Source: Comamonas composti DSM 21721
GTDB lineage: Bacteria; Pseudomonadota; Gammaproteobacteria; Burkholderiales; Burkholderiaceae_C
NCBI RefSeq assembly: GCF_000429845.1
Contig: NZ_AUCQ01000018.1
Location: forward strand, 1-64,000
Length of the DNA stretch: 64,000 nt
Reading direction: 5' to 3'
A program made the translations under genes and the position numbers. This document shows, in pieces, positions 1 through 9,764 of this stretch. The notes under the pieces were generated by a model. It did no database searches. It was given only the letters and a program-made list of their open reading frames with translations, and was not told the origin of the DNA. How positions within the stretch are numbered: position 1 is the first letter of the stretch; every line of letters starts with the position of its first letter.

Positions 1-1008
1 ATCCAGCGCTTGCACGCATGCGGGCTGTTGCGCGCCAGCTTCCATCCGGCCCGGGATATAGCAGCACTGCGTGCCTACATGCGGATTCGTGATCGGCACT
101 TGGAATACGCGGCCGCTCACATGCAGAAGGCCCTGACGCTGATGAACCTTCAGGTTCACCATGTCCTCAGCGATATCAGTGGCGTCACCGGTCTGAAAAT
201 CATTCGGGCCATTGTGGCGGGCGAGCGGGACCCCGACGTTCTTGCATCTATGCGGGACGTTCGGTGCCGTGAAAGTCTGCAGGTCATTCGTGCCGCGCTA
301 GTTGGCAACTACCAGCCCGAGCATGTCTTCGCCTTGTCACAGGCGCTTGCGCTATTTGATTCGTACCAGGACCGGATAGGTGACTGCGATCGGCAGATTG
401 AGAATGTGTTGTGCCAGCTGAACGCCGACCGCGCCGAGCCGGAGATGAAGCTACCGGCACCGCGTACCAAGACAAAGCAAGCCAACGCACCCAAGTTCGA
501 CGTGCGGGCGATGCTGTACCAGTTGACCGGCACCGATCTGACCTTGATCCACGGCCTCGGGCCCAGCATTGCGCTGTCATTGGTTGCCGAATGCGGTACT
601 GACCTTGGCAAGTGGCCCACCGAAAAGCACTTCACTTCGTGGCTGTGTTTGTCGCCGGGATGCAAGATCAGCGGAGGCAAGGTGCTCTCTGCCCGTACGC
701 GAAAGAGCTCCAGCCGCCTGGCATCGCAGCTACGATTGGTGGCAGTCAACGTCGGTCGTACCGAGACGGCTCTCGGGGCGTTCTATCGGCGTCTGGCCAC
801 ACGCATCGGCAAGGCCAAGGCCGTGACCGCCACTGCGCGCAAGATCGCCATCCTCTTCTATCGCGCGATGCGCTTCGGCATGCAGTACCAAGACCCCGGT
901 GCCGACCAATACGAGCAACGGTATCGAGAGCGTGTTGTCAAGCAACTGGAACGTCGCGCGGCTCGTTTCGGCTTCTCGTTGCAGCCGGTCGGCGAAGGTG
1001 TTTCTTAG
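1..1008 (+). mobile_element. IS110-family transposase, 5' end beyond the window
   Basis: The frame is open from the first bases, so only the C-terminal part (about 335 residues) is present. The first residues visible (IQRLHACGLLRASFHPARD) already belong to the conserved core. The C-terminal half carries the IS116/IS110/IS902 transposase segment with its helix-hairpin-helix-like stretch (LTLIHGLGPSIALSLVAECG) and the serine/arginine-rich RTRKSSSR region. IS110 transposases are DEDD-type enzymes guided, in studied members, by an element-encoded bridge RNA. The catalytic N-terminal DEDD domain lies outside the window, so intactness cannot be judged. Family assignment is firm; the exact IS and its ends are unknown because IS110 elements usually lack terminal inverted repeats. 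Confidence 0.9.
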
Positions 1009-1009
1009 G

Positions 1010-1036
1010 AAGGCCGTTGCAATGCAACGGCCTTTT
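1010..1036. terminator. Hairpin terminator between the transposase and tRNA-Leu
   Basis: Two 11-base arms (AAGGCCGTTGC and GCAACGGCCTT) around a 3-base loop, with TTTT at the 3' side on the plus strand. It begins right after the transposase stop codon and ends 6 bases from the 3' end of the minus-strand tRNA-Leu. It could stop transcripts from either side; the T-run is better on the plus strand. Confidence 0.6.
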
Positions 1037-1042
1037 CGTGTT

Positions 1043-1127
<85 letters not shown>

Positions 1128-1283
1128 TAGTTTAGCCAGCAATTGTAGTGCATTTCTGCATCCCATTTGCTGAAGCTTTTTTCCAAAGATCTGCTGTTGA
1201 ACAAGTTTCACTGACAAACAATGCAGTTTTTATTGCATATGTTTACCTGCTTGAGCGAAACCCGCTTGGGTTGTCGTTAAACT

Positions 1284-1368
<85 letters not shown>

Positions 1369-1402
1369 ATCTCAGGAAAGATTTAGATTGTATATCAAAA
1401 AA

Positions 1403-3874
1403 ATGAACCCTCGCGCAAAAAATGCCGACGTGAATGACGAAATCTGGGGCAGTGTGCAAGGGCACCGCGACGGACATGGCTTTGTCATCCGTGATGATGG
1501 AGACAGTGACATTTACCTGCCTCCCAACGAAATGCGTGCCGTGCTGCATAAGGACCGAGTCAAGGTGCGCGTGGTCCGGCAGGATCGGCGCGGTCGACCC
1601 GAAGGGCGGGTTGTGGAGATCATCGAGCGCCCGGTCCATCCCATCATCGGGCGTCTGTTGCAGGAGAGCGGTGCGTGGCTGGTGGCGCCTGAAGACAAGC
1701 GCTACGGGCAGGACATTCTGATTCCCGCAAACGCTCTGGGCGATGCCAAGACAGGGCAGGTCGTGGTGGTCGGACTCACCGAGGCGCCGGCGCTCTTCGG
1801 TCAGCCTGTGGGGCGCATCACCGAGGTGCTGGGCGAGGTCGATGATCCCGGCATGGAGATCGAAATCGCGGTGCGCAAATACGGGGTGCCGCATGAGTTC
1901 TCCGAGGCTTGCCTGGCCCAGGCCAAGGCGCTGCCCGACAAGGTGCGGGTTGCCGATCGCAAGAAACGCATAGACCTTACCGATGTGGCTCTGGTGACCA
2001 TAGATGGCGAGGATGCGCGCGACTTTGACGATGCCGTGTATTGCGAGCCCGCGAAGATCGGACGCAGCAAGGGCTGGCGTCTGCTGGTGGCGATTGCCGA
2101 TGTCAGCCATTACGTGACCACGGGTAGTGCCATCGACGTCGATGCCTATGATCGCGCAACCAGTGTTTACTTTCCGCGCCGCGTGATTCCCATGCTGCCC
2201 GAGAAGCTCAGCAACGGCCTGTGCTCGCTCAACCCCGATGTGGACCGGCTGTGCATGGTCTGCGACATGCTGATCACGGCCCAGGGCGAAATCCACGCCT
2301 ATCAGTTCTATCCGGCCGTGATGCACAGTCATGCGCGCTTTACCTATAACGAGGTGGCGGCGATTCTCGCGAACACGCGCGGGCCCGAGGCTGCGCGCCG
2401 TGGTGAACGTGTGAGTGATTTGCTGAACCTGCATGGCGTCTACCAGGCGCTGCTCAAGGCGCGTGAGACGCGTGGGGCCGTGGACTTCGAGACCACGGAA
2501 ACCCAGATCGTTTGCGACGACAACGGCCGCATCGAAAAAATCGTGCCGCGTACGCGCACCGAAGCCCACAAGCTGATCGAGGAGGCCATGCTGGCAGCCA
2601 ACGTCTGCAGTGCGGATTACATAGAGCACAGCGGCCGTGTGGGCCTGTTTCGCGTGCATGACAAGCCTTCGCTGGAAAAGCAGGAAATCTTGCGCAACTA
2701 CCTCAAGGCCATGGGGGTGGGCATCACGCTCAGCGAGAATCCAAGCACGCAGGAGTTTCAGAAGATTGCCCAGGCGACCAAGGACAGGCCCGATGCGCAG
2801 CAGATCCACACCATGCTGCTGCGCTCGATGATGCAGGCCTTCTACACGCCCGAGAACTCGGGTCACTTTGGCCTGGCTTTCGAGGCCTATACCCATTTCA
2901 CCAGCCCGATTCGCCGCTACCCCGACCTGCTGGTGCACCGCGTGATCAGGTCCGAGCTCGATGGCACGCAGTACCGCCTGCCCGAGTTGCCGACACCGGG
3001 CGAGGCCGAGGCCAAGCTTGCCAAGCGCCTGGCTTCGCGCGTGGCCGAGCCCAGGCAAAAACCGCGCAGGCGCGCGCCTGCGGCCGAGGTCCAGGCCTGG
3101 GAAGCGGCTGGTCTGCACTGCAGTGCCAACGAGCGCCGTGCCGACGAGGCCAGCCGCGACGTGGAGGCCTGGCTCAAGTGCAAATACATGCGCGACCATC
3201 TGGGCGAGGAGTTCGCGGGTGCGGTCTCGGCGGTCACCACCTTTGGTATTTTCGTGACCCTGGATGCGATGTATGTGGAAGGCCTGGTGCATATCACCGA
3301 GCTGGGCGGGGATTACTTCCGCTTTGACGAGGCGCGTCAGGAGTTGCGCGGCGAGCGCTCGGGTATTCGCTACGGCATTGGTACGCGTTTGCGCGTGCAG
3401 GTCAGCCGTGTGGACCTTGATGGTCGGCGCATAGATTTCCGTCTGGTGCGCGATGGTGAGGATCAGCTGATTGCCCAGGCGCGACCGGGTCGCTCCATGG
3501 GGCGTGAAGACGGTCTCGAGAGTGCGGGCCGTCGTGATGCCAGGCGCCAGCAGCGCAGCTCTGCAGAGTCTGGTGCCGGAAATCAGGAGCGCAAGACGGC
3601 CAAGACTGCGAAGAAGGCCATGCTCAAGGGGGTGAATCTTGCGGCGCTGGAGGCTGAGTACGCGGCTCAGACTCAGCAGGCGGCGCTTGCACAGGATCAG
3701 CCGGGCGGGGCAGGCCTGTTTCCCAGGTCCGTCAAACCCAGTAAGTCCAAGGACCGCAGTCAGCGCCAGGTGCGCGACCTGCCGCAATTGCCCGCGCCCT
3801 CGCCTGTCCAGGCCTTGAGGGCGTCGGGCAAAAAGGCGGCTCCAAAGGGACGCAAGACTGGGCGAAAGATCTAG
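1403..3874 (+). CDS. rnr: Ribonuclease R (RNase II/R family 3'-5' exoribonuclease)
   Basis: About 823 residues. It degrades structured RNA processively from the 3' end. The protein opens directly with a cold-shock-like region (WGSVQGHRDGHGF near residue 20), followed by the RNB catalytic domain with the metal-binding DARDFDDAVY motif at about residues 204-213. An S1 domain spans about residues 600-685 (GEEFAGAVSAVTTFGIF), and a long Lys/Arg/Gln-rich tail covers the last 140 residues. The N-terminal winged-helix domain of E. coli RNase R is missing. The start is uncertain: ATG at 1403 is used, but TTG at 1388 is in frame and has an AGGAAAG Shine-Dalgarno 7 bases upstream. The gene is divergent from tRNA-Leu with almost no spacer and convergent with the NAD(P)HX repair gene. 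Confidence 0.93.
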   Translation: MNPRAKNADVNDEIWGSVQGHRDGHGFVIRDDGDSDIYLPPNEMRAVLHKDRVKVRVVRQDRRGRPEGRVVEIIERPVHPIIGRLLQESGAWLVAPEDKRYGQDILIPANALGDAKTGQVVVVGLTEAPALFGQPVGRITEVLGEVDDPGMEIEIAVRKYGVPHEFSEACLAQAKALPDKVRVADRKKRIDLTDVALVTIDGEDARDFDDAVYCEPAKIGRSKGWRLLVAIADVSHYVTTGSAIDVDAYDRATSVYFPRRVIPMLPEKLSNGLCSLNPDVDRLCMVCDMLITAQGEIHAYQFYPAVMHSHARFTYNEVAAILANTRGPEAARRGERVSDLLNLHGVYQALLKARETRGAVDFETTETQIVCDDNGRIEKIVPRTRTEAHKLIEEAMLAANVCSADYIEHSGRVGLFRVHDKPSLEKQEILRNYLKAMGVGITLSENPSTQEFQKIAQATKDRPDAQQIHTMLLRSMMQAFYTPENSGHFGLAFEAYTHFTSPIRRYPDLLVHRVIRSELDGTQYRLPELPTPGEAEAKLAKRLASRVAEPRQKPRRRAPAAEVQAWEAAGLHCSANERRADEASRDVEAWLKCKYMRDHLGEEFAGAVSAVTTFGIFVTLDAMYVEGLVHITELGGDYFRFDEARQELRGERSGIRYGIGTRLRVQVSRVDLDGRRIDFRLVRDGEDQLIAQARPGRSMGREDGLESAGRRDARRQQRSSAESGAGNQERKTAKTAKKAMLKGVNLAALEAEYAAQTQQAALAQDQPGGAGLFPRSVKPSKSKDRSQRQVRDLPQLPAPSPVQALRASGKKAAPKGRKTGRKI

Positions 3875-3917
3875 TGTCCTGAAATGGAGGCTTTGCTGAG
3901 CAGATGCTCGCCAGGCC

Positions 3918-5477
3918 TTATGCCGGGCTCAGGCTTCGGGCCAGTGCGCTGGCGCTAAAGCCTGGTCCGGGCGGCCAGCAGTCGGCGGCAGCGCCGTGGC
4001 GGTAGGCGCCAAGGGCTGCAGCCTGCTCTGGCGCCAGACCCTGGCCCCAAAGCGAGGCAATCAGTCCGGCAAGCACGTCGCCTGTGCCGCCTGTGGCCAG
4101 GCGTGCGTTGCCTGTGGGGTTGATCCAGCAGGCAATGGCTTCCTGGTCATCGCCTAGAGGGTGCGCGATCACGGTGCCCGAGCCTTTGAGAAGAACCGTG
4201 CAGGCAAAGCGCTGGGCGAGCCGGCTGGCGCTGTCCAGGCGCCGGGCCTGAATCTGGGCTGTATCGCAGCCCAGCAGGCGCGCGGCCTCCAGTGGGTGGG
4301 GGGTGAGAACGCTGGCCAGGCCGCGTTGGCGGCGCTGGCTCAAGGCCTGGGCCAGGCTGTGGTCGGCGGCGACGGCATTCAGTCCATCGGCGTCGAGGAC
4401 CAGTCTTGGCGCCTGCTCCAGAACCTGCGGCATCCAGCCGCGAATGGCTTGGCCGCCACCGCAGCCGCAGACCACGGTGGCCTGGCTGAAGTCCTGTGCC
4501 TGCGGGCGGCGCAGCATGATTTCCGGCCAGGGGCTGATGCCCGCAGATGCCTGCTCGTCGAGCAGTGCGAGCAAGACCCGGCCTGCGCCTGAATGCAGGG
4601 CTGCAAGCGCAGCCAGCCAGGCCGCGCCAGCCATCGATGATCCATGGGGCTGCATGCCCTGGCCGCCGAGTACGAGCACATCGCCAAAGCTGCCCTTGTG
4701 GCTGGCATGAGGGCGTTGGAGGGCCTCGGCCGCTGCCTGTGGCCTGTAGATCTGCGCGCAGGGCTGGAGGTGCGGGCCGGCTTGCGGGCTCTCGGGCAGG
4801 TCGTCATCGCGCCAGATCTGGCCGCAGGCGTCGCGTCCCTTTCCTGTGAAAAGAGCCGGGCAGGCCAGGGGCAATGCCAGGGTGTGGCGCGGCCCCCGGG
4901 TGTGCGAGGCGCCGTGCGGTGGCTCAAGTCCCAGGTAGTGCTGACCGCTATCGGGGTTCAGGCCCGAGGCCAGGCCTGCGCTGAGGGTGATGGCCGGGCA
5001 GGCCTGTATCTGTTGCAGCAGCACCTGTAGTCTGGGCCTGTTGCCAGCTTCTTCGATGGAGGTCGTGCCCAGCAAGGCATCAAGGCACAAATCCTGAGCA
5101 GATAGTCCGGGAATGCCTTCGGTCCACAGGGCGCCAGCATTCATGGCTTGTCTGGTCAGGGTCTGCATGGGCCCGGTCAAGGCGGGTAAATCCAGGGGGC
5201 TGCTGAGCAGAATGCGGCGCTGCCCGCCGGGGCTCGCGGCCTGCATGGTCAGCAGCTGCACCGCGGCCTGCAAGCCTGCAAGGCCTTGAAGCCCCTGGCC
5301 GAAGATGATCCAGAGGTTGCGTGCATGGGGCGCGAGGGCGCTGCTCAGTCTGGCCAGGCTGCGCCCCCACTGCCGGGCTTGTTCAGGCGCGGGGCGGCTG
5401 GCCTCATGCTCGCGGATCGCAGCCGCAGAGAACAAAGGCCAGGCTGAGGAGGCGGTGGTGCTGAATCGCTGCATCAT
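3918..5477 (-). CDS. nnrD: NAD(P)H-hydrate repair enzyme: dehydratase domain with degenerate epimerase domain
   Basis: 519 residues with the YjeF_N plus carbohydrate-kinase-like two-domain layout that repairs damaged NADHX/NADPHX. The C-terminal dehydratase half starts near residue 262 (VLVLGGQG) and has the phosphate-binding/catalytic TGGTGDVLAG near residue 465 and the LTPHPLEAARLL segment, so it looks functional. The N-terminal epimerase half lacks its hallmarks: the Gly/Asn-rich GxGNNGGDG loop is replaced by GQGLQGLAG near residue 60, and the usual DIPSG segment reads SAGLASG near residue 165. I infer that the epimerase is inactive or altered. The gene is monocistronic and convergent with rnr. 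Confidence 0.88.
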   Translation of the reverse strand: MMQRFSTTASSAWPLFSAAAIREHEASRPAPEQARQWGRSLARLSSALAPHARNLWIIFGQGLQGLAGLQAAVQLLTMQAASPGGQRRILLSSPLDLPALTGPMQTLTRQAMNAGALWTEGIPGLSAQDLCLDALLGTTSIEEAGNRPRLQVLLQQIQACPAITLSAGLASGLNPDSGQHYLGLEPPHGASHTRGPRHTLALPLACPALFTGKGRDACGQIWRDDDLPESPQAGPHLQPCAQIYRPQAAAEALQRPHASHKGSFGDVLVLGGQGMQPHGSSMAGAAWLAALAALHSGAGRVLLALLDEQASAGISPWPEIMLRRPQAQDFSQATVVCGCGGGQAIRGWMPQVLEQAPRLVLDADGLNAVAADHSLAQALSQRRQRGLASVLTPHPLEAARLLGCDTAQIQARRLDSASRLAQRFACTVLLKGSGTVIAHPLGDDQEAIACWINPTGNARLATGGTGDVLAGLIASLWGQGLAPEQAAALGAYRHGAAADCWPPGPGFSASALARSLSPA

Positions 5478-5838
5478 AAAAGCATAGCGGCTAGCGCTCG
5501 ACCAGCTTGATATTTAAGTTTGAAGATACTTGAATCCATTGACTATCAAGCGCTAGCAGCTATGAATACAGGAGTTGTGCTGAAGCGGGCTCCGGATTCT
5601 GCGCCAAGGATCCGTGGCCGGATTGCGGCAAGACTGTGCGGGATGGGGAATCGTCTGCCGGGCAGTGTGCTAGAATCTTGCGGCTTTGCCTAGGGTTTGC
5701 CCTTGGCCCCGGCGTTTGCGCTGAGGTCTTGCGGTGGATTGAAACGGCGAGGCAAATCACAAACCAGCTCTTTCAAGGTGTTGTGCATGCAGCGCAATCG
5801 GCGAGCTGGATTTAAGACCCAACCTTTGAGGTATTCAT
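5478..5838 (+). promoter_or_regulatory. rpsB upstream region: repeat, promoter and leader
   Basis: A 361-base stretch without a gene. The first 90 bases hold an inverted-repeat element (family A). A good extended -10 (TGC followed by TAGAAT, 5668-5676) lies 162 bases before rpsB, with no convincing -35. The roughly 155-base transcribed leader is in the position where rpsB leaders in other proteobacteria carry S2 autoregulatory structure. I see GC-rich self-complementary stretches but cannot define a fold. Confidence 0.5.
5483..5564. repeat. Family A inverted repeat, copy A1
   Basis: Left arm 5483-5501 (catagcggctagcgctcga) and right arm 5546-5564 (tcaagcgctagcagctatg) are inverted and match at 17 of 19 positions, with a 44-base AT-rich centre. 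The shared core AGCTGCTAGCGCTTG recurs throughout the window. Confidence 0.75.
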
Positions 5839-6591
5839 ATGTCCGTCACTATGCGTGAGATGCTGGAAGCAGGCGTCCACTTTGGCCACCAAACGCGTTT
5901 CTGGGACCCCAAGATGGCTCCGTTCATCTTCGGTTCGCGCAACAAGATCCACATCATCAACCTGGAAAAGTCGCTGCCGATGTTCCAGGACGCCCAGAAG
6001 TTCGTCAAGCAACTGACGGCCAATGGCGGCACCATCCTGATGGTTGGCACCAAGCGTCAGGCCCGTGAACTGGTGGCCGAGCAAGCCCAGCGCGCTGGCG
6101 TGCCCTATGTCGACCAGCGCTGGCTGGGCGGCATGCTGACCAACTTCAAGACCGTCAAGACCTCGATCAAGCGCCTGAAGGACATGAAGGCTCAGCAGGA
6201 AGCCGGCTTGGAGTCCATGAGCAAGAAGGAACAGCTGATGTTCAGCCGTGAGCTCGAAAAGCTCGAGAAGGACATCGGCGGCATCCAGGACATGAGCAAC
6301 CTGCCCGACGCCATCTTCGTGATCGACGTGGGCTTCCACAAGATTGCCGTGGCCGAAGCCAAGAAGCTGGGCATTCCCCTGGTCGGCGTGGTGGACTCCA
6401 ACCACAACCCCGCAGGCATCGACTACGTGATCCCCGGCAACGACGACTCGGCCAAGGCTGTGCACCTGTATGCCCGCGGCATCGCCGATGCCGTCCTGGA
6501 AGGCCGTGAAGCCCGCCTGAACGAAGTGGTCAAGGCCGCTTCCAGCGAGAGCGGCGACGAGTTCGTGGAAGTGGAAGAGTCCGCTGCCTGA
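5839..6591 (+). CDS. rpsB: 30S ribosomal protein S2
   Basis: 250 residues, normal length for S2, and colinear from [16 protein letters not shown] through the [11 protein letters not shown] and [19 protein letters not shown] signatures. S2 joins the 30S subunit late, near the head and platform, and helps recruit S1. The ATG is preceded by GAGG at a suitable distance. It is the first gene of the long run towards lpxB and is separated from tsf by a strong hairpin terminator, as in many bacteria where S2 is needed in larger amounts than the downstream products. Confidence 0.98.
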   Translation: MSVTMREMLEAGVHFGHQTRFWDPKMAPFIFGSRNKIHIINLEKSLPMFQDAQKFVKQLTANGGTILMVGTKRQARELVAEQAQRAGVPYVDQRWLGGMLTNFKTVKTSIKRLKDMKAQQEAGLESMSKKEQLMFSRELEKLEKDIGGIQDMSNLPDAIFVIDVGFHKIAVAEAKKLGIPLVGVVDSNHNPAGIDYVIPGNDDSAKAVHLYARGIADAVLEGREARLNEVVKAASSESGDEFVEVEESAA

Positions 6592-6632
6592 GCACGTCTG
6601 TCCGGCTGCGCGACCGCGTCGCGATGAAAAAG

Positions 6633-6659
6633 CGGGGCTCTGGGTAGCCCCGTTTTTTT
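6633..6659 (+). terminator. Intrinsic terminator/attenuator between rpsB and tsf
   Basis: A perfect 7-bp GC stem (CGGGGCT/AGCCCCG) with a 6-base loop followed by seven Ts. It should end a fraction of the rpsB transcripts. tsf starts 45 bases further on with no obvious promoter in between, so partial read-through is expected. Confidence 0.85.
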
Positions 6660-6703
6660 AGCCTGAATCCTGTAACGAATCGAATTGAGATTGGAGAAAT
6701 ACG

Positions 6704-7600
6704 ATGGCTGCAATTACCGCAAGCATGGTCGCCGAACTGCGCGCCAAGACCGACGCCCCCATGATGGAGTGCAAGAAGGCATTGACCGAAGCCGGTGGCG
6801 ACATGGCCAAGGCCGAAGAGCTGCTGCGCGTCAAGCTGGGTACCAAGGCTGGCAAGGCGGCATCGCGTGTGACGGCTGAAGGCGTGATCGCTGCCTTCAT
6901 CGAAGGTGGCAAGGGCGCGATGATCGAAGTCAACAGCGAAACCGACTTCGTCTCCAAGAACGACAGCTTCATCGCCATGGCCAACGCTGCTGCCAAGCTG
7001 GTGGCAGCACACAAGCCGGCCGATGTGGAGGCCCTGGGCGCCTTGGCTTACGAGCAAGACGGCTTCGGCCCCACGCTGGAAGACGTGCGCAAGGGCCTGA
7101 TCGGCAAGATCGGCGAGAACATGTCCTTTCGCCGCTTCAAGGCCTTCAACGGTGCCGGCCTGGCTTCCTACGTGCACGGCACGCGCATCGGCGTGGTGGT
7201 CGAGTTCGACGGTGACGCTACCGCCGCCAAGGATGTGGCCATGCACGTGGCTGCCATGAAGCCCGTGGCCGTGACCAGTGCCGACGTGCCTGCCGAGCTC
7301 ATCGAAAAAGAGCGCGCCGTGGCTGCCGCCAAGGCTGCCGAGTCGGGCAAGCCCGCCGACATCGTGGCCAAGATGGTCGAAGGCTCGGTGCAAAAATACT
7401 TGAAGGAAGTCTCGCTGGCCGACCAGGTTTTCGTGAAGGCTGCCGATGGCAAGCAGACCGTGGCCCAGATGCTCAAGGCTGCGAACACCACCGTCAATGG
7501 CTTTACGCTGTACGTGGTGGGTGAAGGCATCGAGAAGAAGACCGACGACTTTGCAGCCGAAGTGGCAGCCCAGATGGCCGCCGCCAAGGCCGGCGCCTAA
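6704..7600 (+). CDS. tsf: Elongation factor Ts
   Basis: 298 residues. EF-Ts exchanges GDP on EF-Tu. The N-terminal UBA-like domain (residues 1-55, ending near [16 protein letters not shown]) and the conserved TDFVSKND loop near residues 81-88, which inserts into EF-Tu, are both present. The dimerisation/core domain follows, with the alanine-rich C-terminus typical of beta-proteobacteria. ATG with a GGAG-type site (TTGGAGAAATACG). It lies between the terminator after rpsB and pyrH. Confidence 0.98.
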   Translation: MAAITASMVAELRAKTDAPMMECKKALTEAGGDMAKAEELLRVKLGTKAGKAASRVTAEGVIAAFIEGGKGAMIEVNSETDFVSKNDSFIAMANAAAKLVAAHKPADVEALGALAYEQDGFGPTLEDVRKGLIGKIGENMSFRRFKAFNGAGLASYVHGTRIGVVVEFDGDATAAKDVAMHVAAMKPVAVTSADVPAELIEKERAVAAAKAAESGKPADIVAKMVEGSVQKYLKEVSLADQVFVKAADGKQTVAQMLKAANTTVNGFTLYVVGEGIEKKTDDFAAEVAAQMAAAKAGA

Positions 7601-7680
7601 GCTGTCTTCAGTCTGCGCCGCGCACGATCCAATAGTTCCTCTTTTTGCCAGTTACCCAGTCTATCCAACGGAGAATCACC

Positions 7681-8403
7681 ATGACCCATGCCGCACCAGC
7701 CCACAAGCGCATCCTGCTCAAGTTGTCTGGTGAGGCGCTCATGGGCGATGATGCCTTTGGCATCAACCGCGCAACCATAGAGCGCATGGTCTCCGAGATC
7801 GCCGAAGTCACCAAGGTCGGTGTGGAGGTGGCTGTGGTGATTGGCGGGGGGAACATCTTTCGCGGCGTGGCCGGCGGCTCGGCCGGCATGGACCGTGCAA
7901 CGGCCGACTACATGGGCATGCTGGCCACGGTCATGAATGCCCTGGCCCTGGCCGATGCCATGGACAAGCAGGGCCTGACGGCGCGCGTCATGTCGGCCAT
8001 AGGCATCGAGCAGGTGGTCGAGCCTTATGTGCGCCCCAAGGCTTTGCAGTATCTCGAAGAGGGCAAGGTGGTGGTGTTCGCTGCCGGCACCGGTAACCCC
8101 TTCTTCACCACGGACACGGCAGCTGCGCTGCGTGGTGCCGAAATCGGTGCCGAAGTCGTGCTCAAGGCGACCAAGGTCGACGGTGTCTATACCGACGATC
8201 CCATGAAGAATCCCGATGCCACGCGCTACTCCAAGCTGGCCTTCGACGAGGCCATCTCGCGCAACCTGGGCATCATGGATGCCACGGCCTTTGCGCTGTG
8301 CCGAGACCAGAAGCTGCCGATTCGCGTGTTCTCCATCGTCAAGCCCGGTGCACTCAAGCGCGTCGTCATGGGCGAGGACGAGGGCACGCTGGTGTACGCT
8401 TGA
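7681..8403 (+). CDS. pyrH: Uridylate kinase
   Basis: 240 residues, amino-acid-kinase fold, a hexameric bacterial UMP kinase (UMP to UDP). The N-terminal phosphate loop ([11 protein letters not shown]), the glycine-rich [11 protein letters not shown] and the C-terminal [11 protein letters not shown] segment are intact. The ATG at 7681 is chosen over the upstream in-frame GTG/TTG starts because of the GGAGA site 9 bases upstream and the homologous N-terminus. It supplies pyrimidine nucleotides for RNA and UDP-sugars, in keeping with the envelope genes downstream. Confidence 0.97.
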   Translation: MTHAAPAHKRILLKLSGEALMGDDAFGINRATIERMVSEIAEVTKVGVEVAVVIGGGNIFRGVAGGSAGMDRATADYMGMLATVMNALALADAMDKQGLTARVMSAIGIEQVVEPYVRPKALQYLEEGKVVVFAAGTGNPFFTTDTAAALRGAEIGAEVVLKATKVDGVYTDDPMKNPDATRYSKLAFDEAISRNLGIMDATAFALCRDQKLPIRVFSIVKPGALKRVVMGEDEGTLVYA

Positions 8404-8439
8404 GGGTTTGGAGCCCGCAGAGCCACAAGGAACAAGAAC

Positions 8440-9000
8440 ATGACGATTGCCGATATCAAGAAAACCGCAGAAACCAAGATGGGCCAGTCCATCGAGGCCT
8501 TGAAGCACAACCTCTCGCGCATTCGCACGGGACGTGCCAATCCGGCCCTGCTCGACTCCATCCAGGTCGAGTATTACGGCTCCATGGTGCCGCTGTCCCA
8601 GGTGGCCAATGTCTCGTTGCTGGACTCGCGTACCATCAGCGTCCAGCCCTGGGAAAAGAATATGTCGGCCAAGGTGGAGAAGGCCATTCGCGAAAGCGAT
8701 CTGGGACTGAACCCGGCCTCGCTGGGTGACCTGATCCGCGTGCCCATGCCTCCCATGAGCGAAGAGCGCCGCAAAGAAATGACCAAGCTCGCACGCAACG
8801 AGGGCGAGGCCTCCAAGGTGGCCGTGCGCAATCTGCGCCGCGATGCCAACGAGTCGGTGAAGAAGCTGGTCAAGGACAAGGAAGCCTCGGAAGACGATCA
8901 AAAGCGTTCGGAAGCCGATATCCAGAAGTTGACCGACAAGCACATCGCCGAGATCGATACGCTGGTGGCCTCCAAAGAACAGGACATCATGGCTGTCTGA
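8440..9000 (+). CDS. frr: Ribosome recycling factor
   Basis: 186 residues, standard length. With EF-G it splits post-termination ribosomes. The conserved [22 protein letters not shown] helix and the [15 protein letters not shown] segment are present, followed by the [13 protein letters not shown] helices of domain I. It starts 36 bases after pyrH with an AAGGAAC site, the standard pyrH-frr-uppS order. Confidence 0.98.
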   Translation: MTIADIKKTAETKMGQSIEALKHNLSRIRTGRANPALLDSIQVEYYGSMVPLSQVANVSLLDSRTISVQPWEKNMSAKVEKAIRESDLGLNPASLGDLIRVPMPPMSEERRKEMTKLARNEGEASKVAVRNLRRDANESVKKLVKDKEASEDDQKRSEADIQKLTDKHIAEIDTLVASKEQDIMAV

Positions 9001-9035
9001 GCCTGTGCGCCCGGACACAGCCAAGGACTTCGCAT

Positions 9036-9755
9036 TTGAGACAAGAGAACTCTGGCGCTGTGCCGCGCCATATTGCCATCATCATGGACGGCAATGGGCG
9101 CTGGGCCAAGAAGCGCTTTCTCCCAAGGCTTGCCGGACACAAGCAGGGCGTGGAATCCTTGCGCCGCTGCGCCCGCGCCTGCGTGGAGCGCGGTGTGCAG
9201 GTGCTCACCGTGTTTGCTTTCTCCTCGGAGAACTGGAGTCGCCCCGAGGAAGAGGTCTCCGGCCTCATGGGGCTTTTGGCCACGGCCCTGGCCAAGGAAG
9301 TCAAGCAACTAAGCCGCGATGGCGTGCGTCTGCATTTCGTGGGTGAGCGCGCAGGACTGTCGGACAAAGTGTGCGCAGGCCTTGCAGACGCCGAGAAAAC
9401 CACGGCCCACAATGATCGGCTGATCCTGAACGTCTGCTTCAACTATGGCGGGCGCTGGGATATCGTCCAGGCTGCAGCCCAGCTCGCGGCACGCGGCGAG
9501 CCCATGACCGAGCAGGCGCTTGCACGCGCCATGGCTCTGGCCCATGTGCCTGATCCTGACTTGCTTATACGCACGGGCGGCGAGATGCGGGTCAGCAACT
9601 TCTTGCTGTGGCAGCTCGCCTATGCAGAGCTGTTTTTCAGCTCTTGCCTCTGGCCCGATTTCGACGAGGCCACACTGGACGAGGCGATCGCCGTTTTTGC
9701 CGGGCGTGAACGGCGCTTCGGCCAGACTTCGGAACAAGTCCAACAAACCTCTTGA
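9036..9755 (+). CDS. uppS: Di-trans,poly-cis-undecaprenyl diphosphate synthase
   Basis: 239 residues, cis-prenyltransferase that makes the undecaprenyl-PP carrier for peptidoglycan and O-antigen. The catalytic Asp18 in IIMDGNGRWAKKR, the FAFSSENW motif and the C-terminal RTGGEMRVSNFLLWQLAYAE are intact. The start is TTG at 9036 with AAGGA 8 bases upstream; a GTG at 9060 would begin at VPRHIAIIMD. cdsA follows after 9 bases. Confidence 0.96.
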   Translation: MRQENSGAVPRHIAIIMDGNGRWAKKRFLPRLAGHKQGVESLRRCARACVERGVQVLTVFAFSSENWSRPEEEVSGLMGLLATALAKEVKQLSRDGVRLHFVGERAGLSDKVCAGLADAEKTTAHNDRLILNVCFNYGGRWDIVQAAAQLAARGEPMTEQALARAMALAHVPDPDLLIRTGGEMRVSNFLLWQLAYAELFFSSCLWPDFDEATLDEAIAVFAGRERRFGQTSEQVQQTS

Positions 9756-9764
9756 AAGGCAGCC

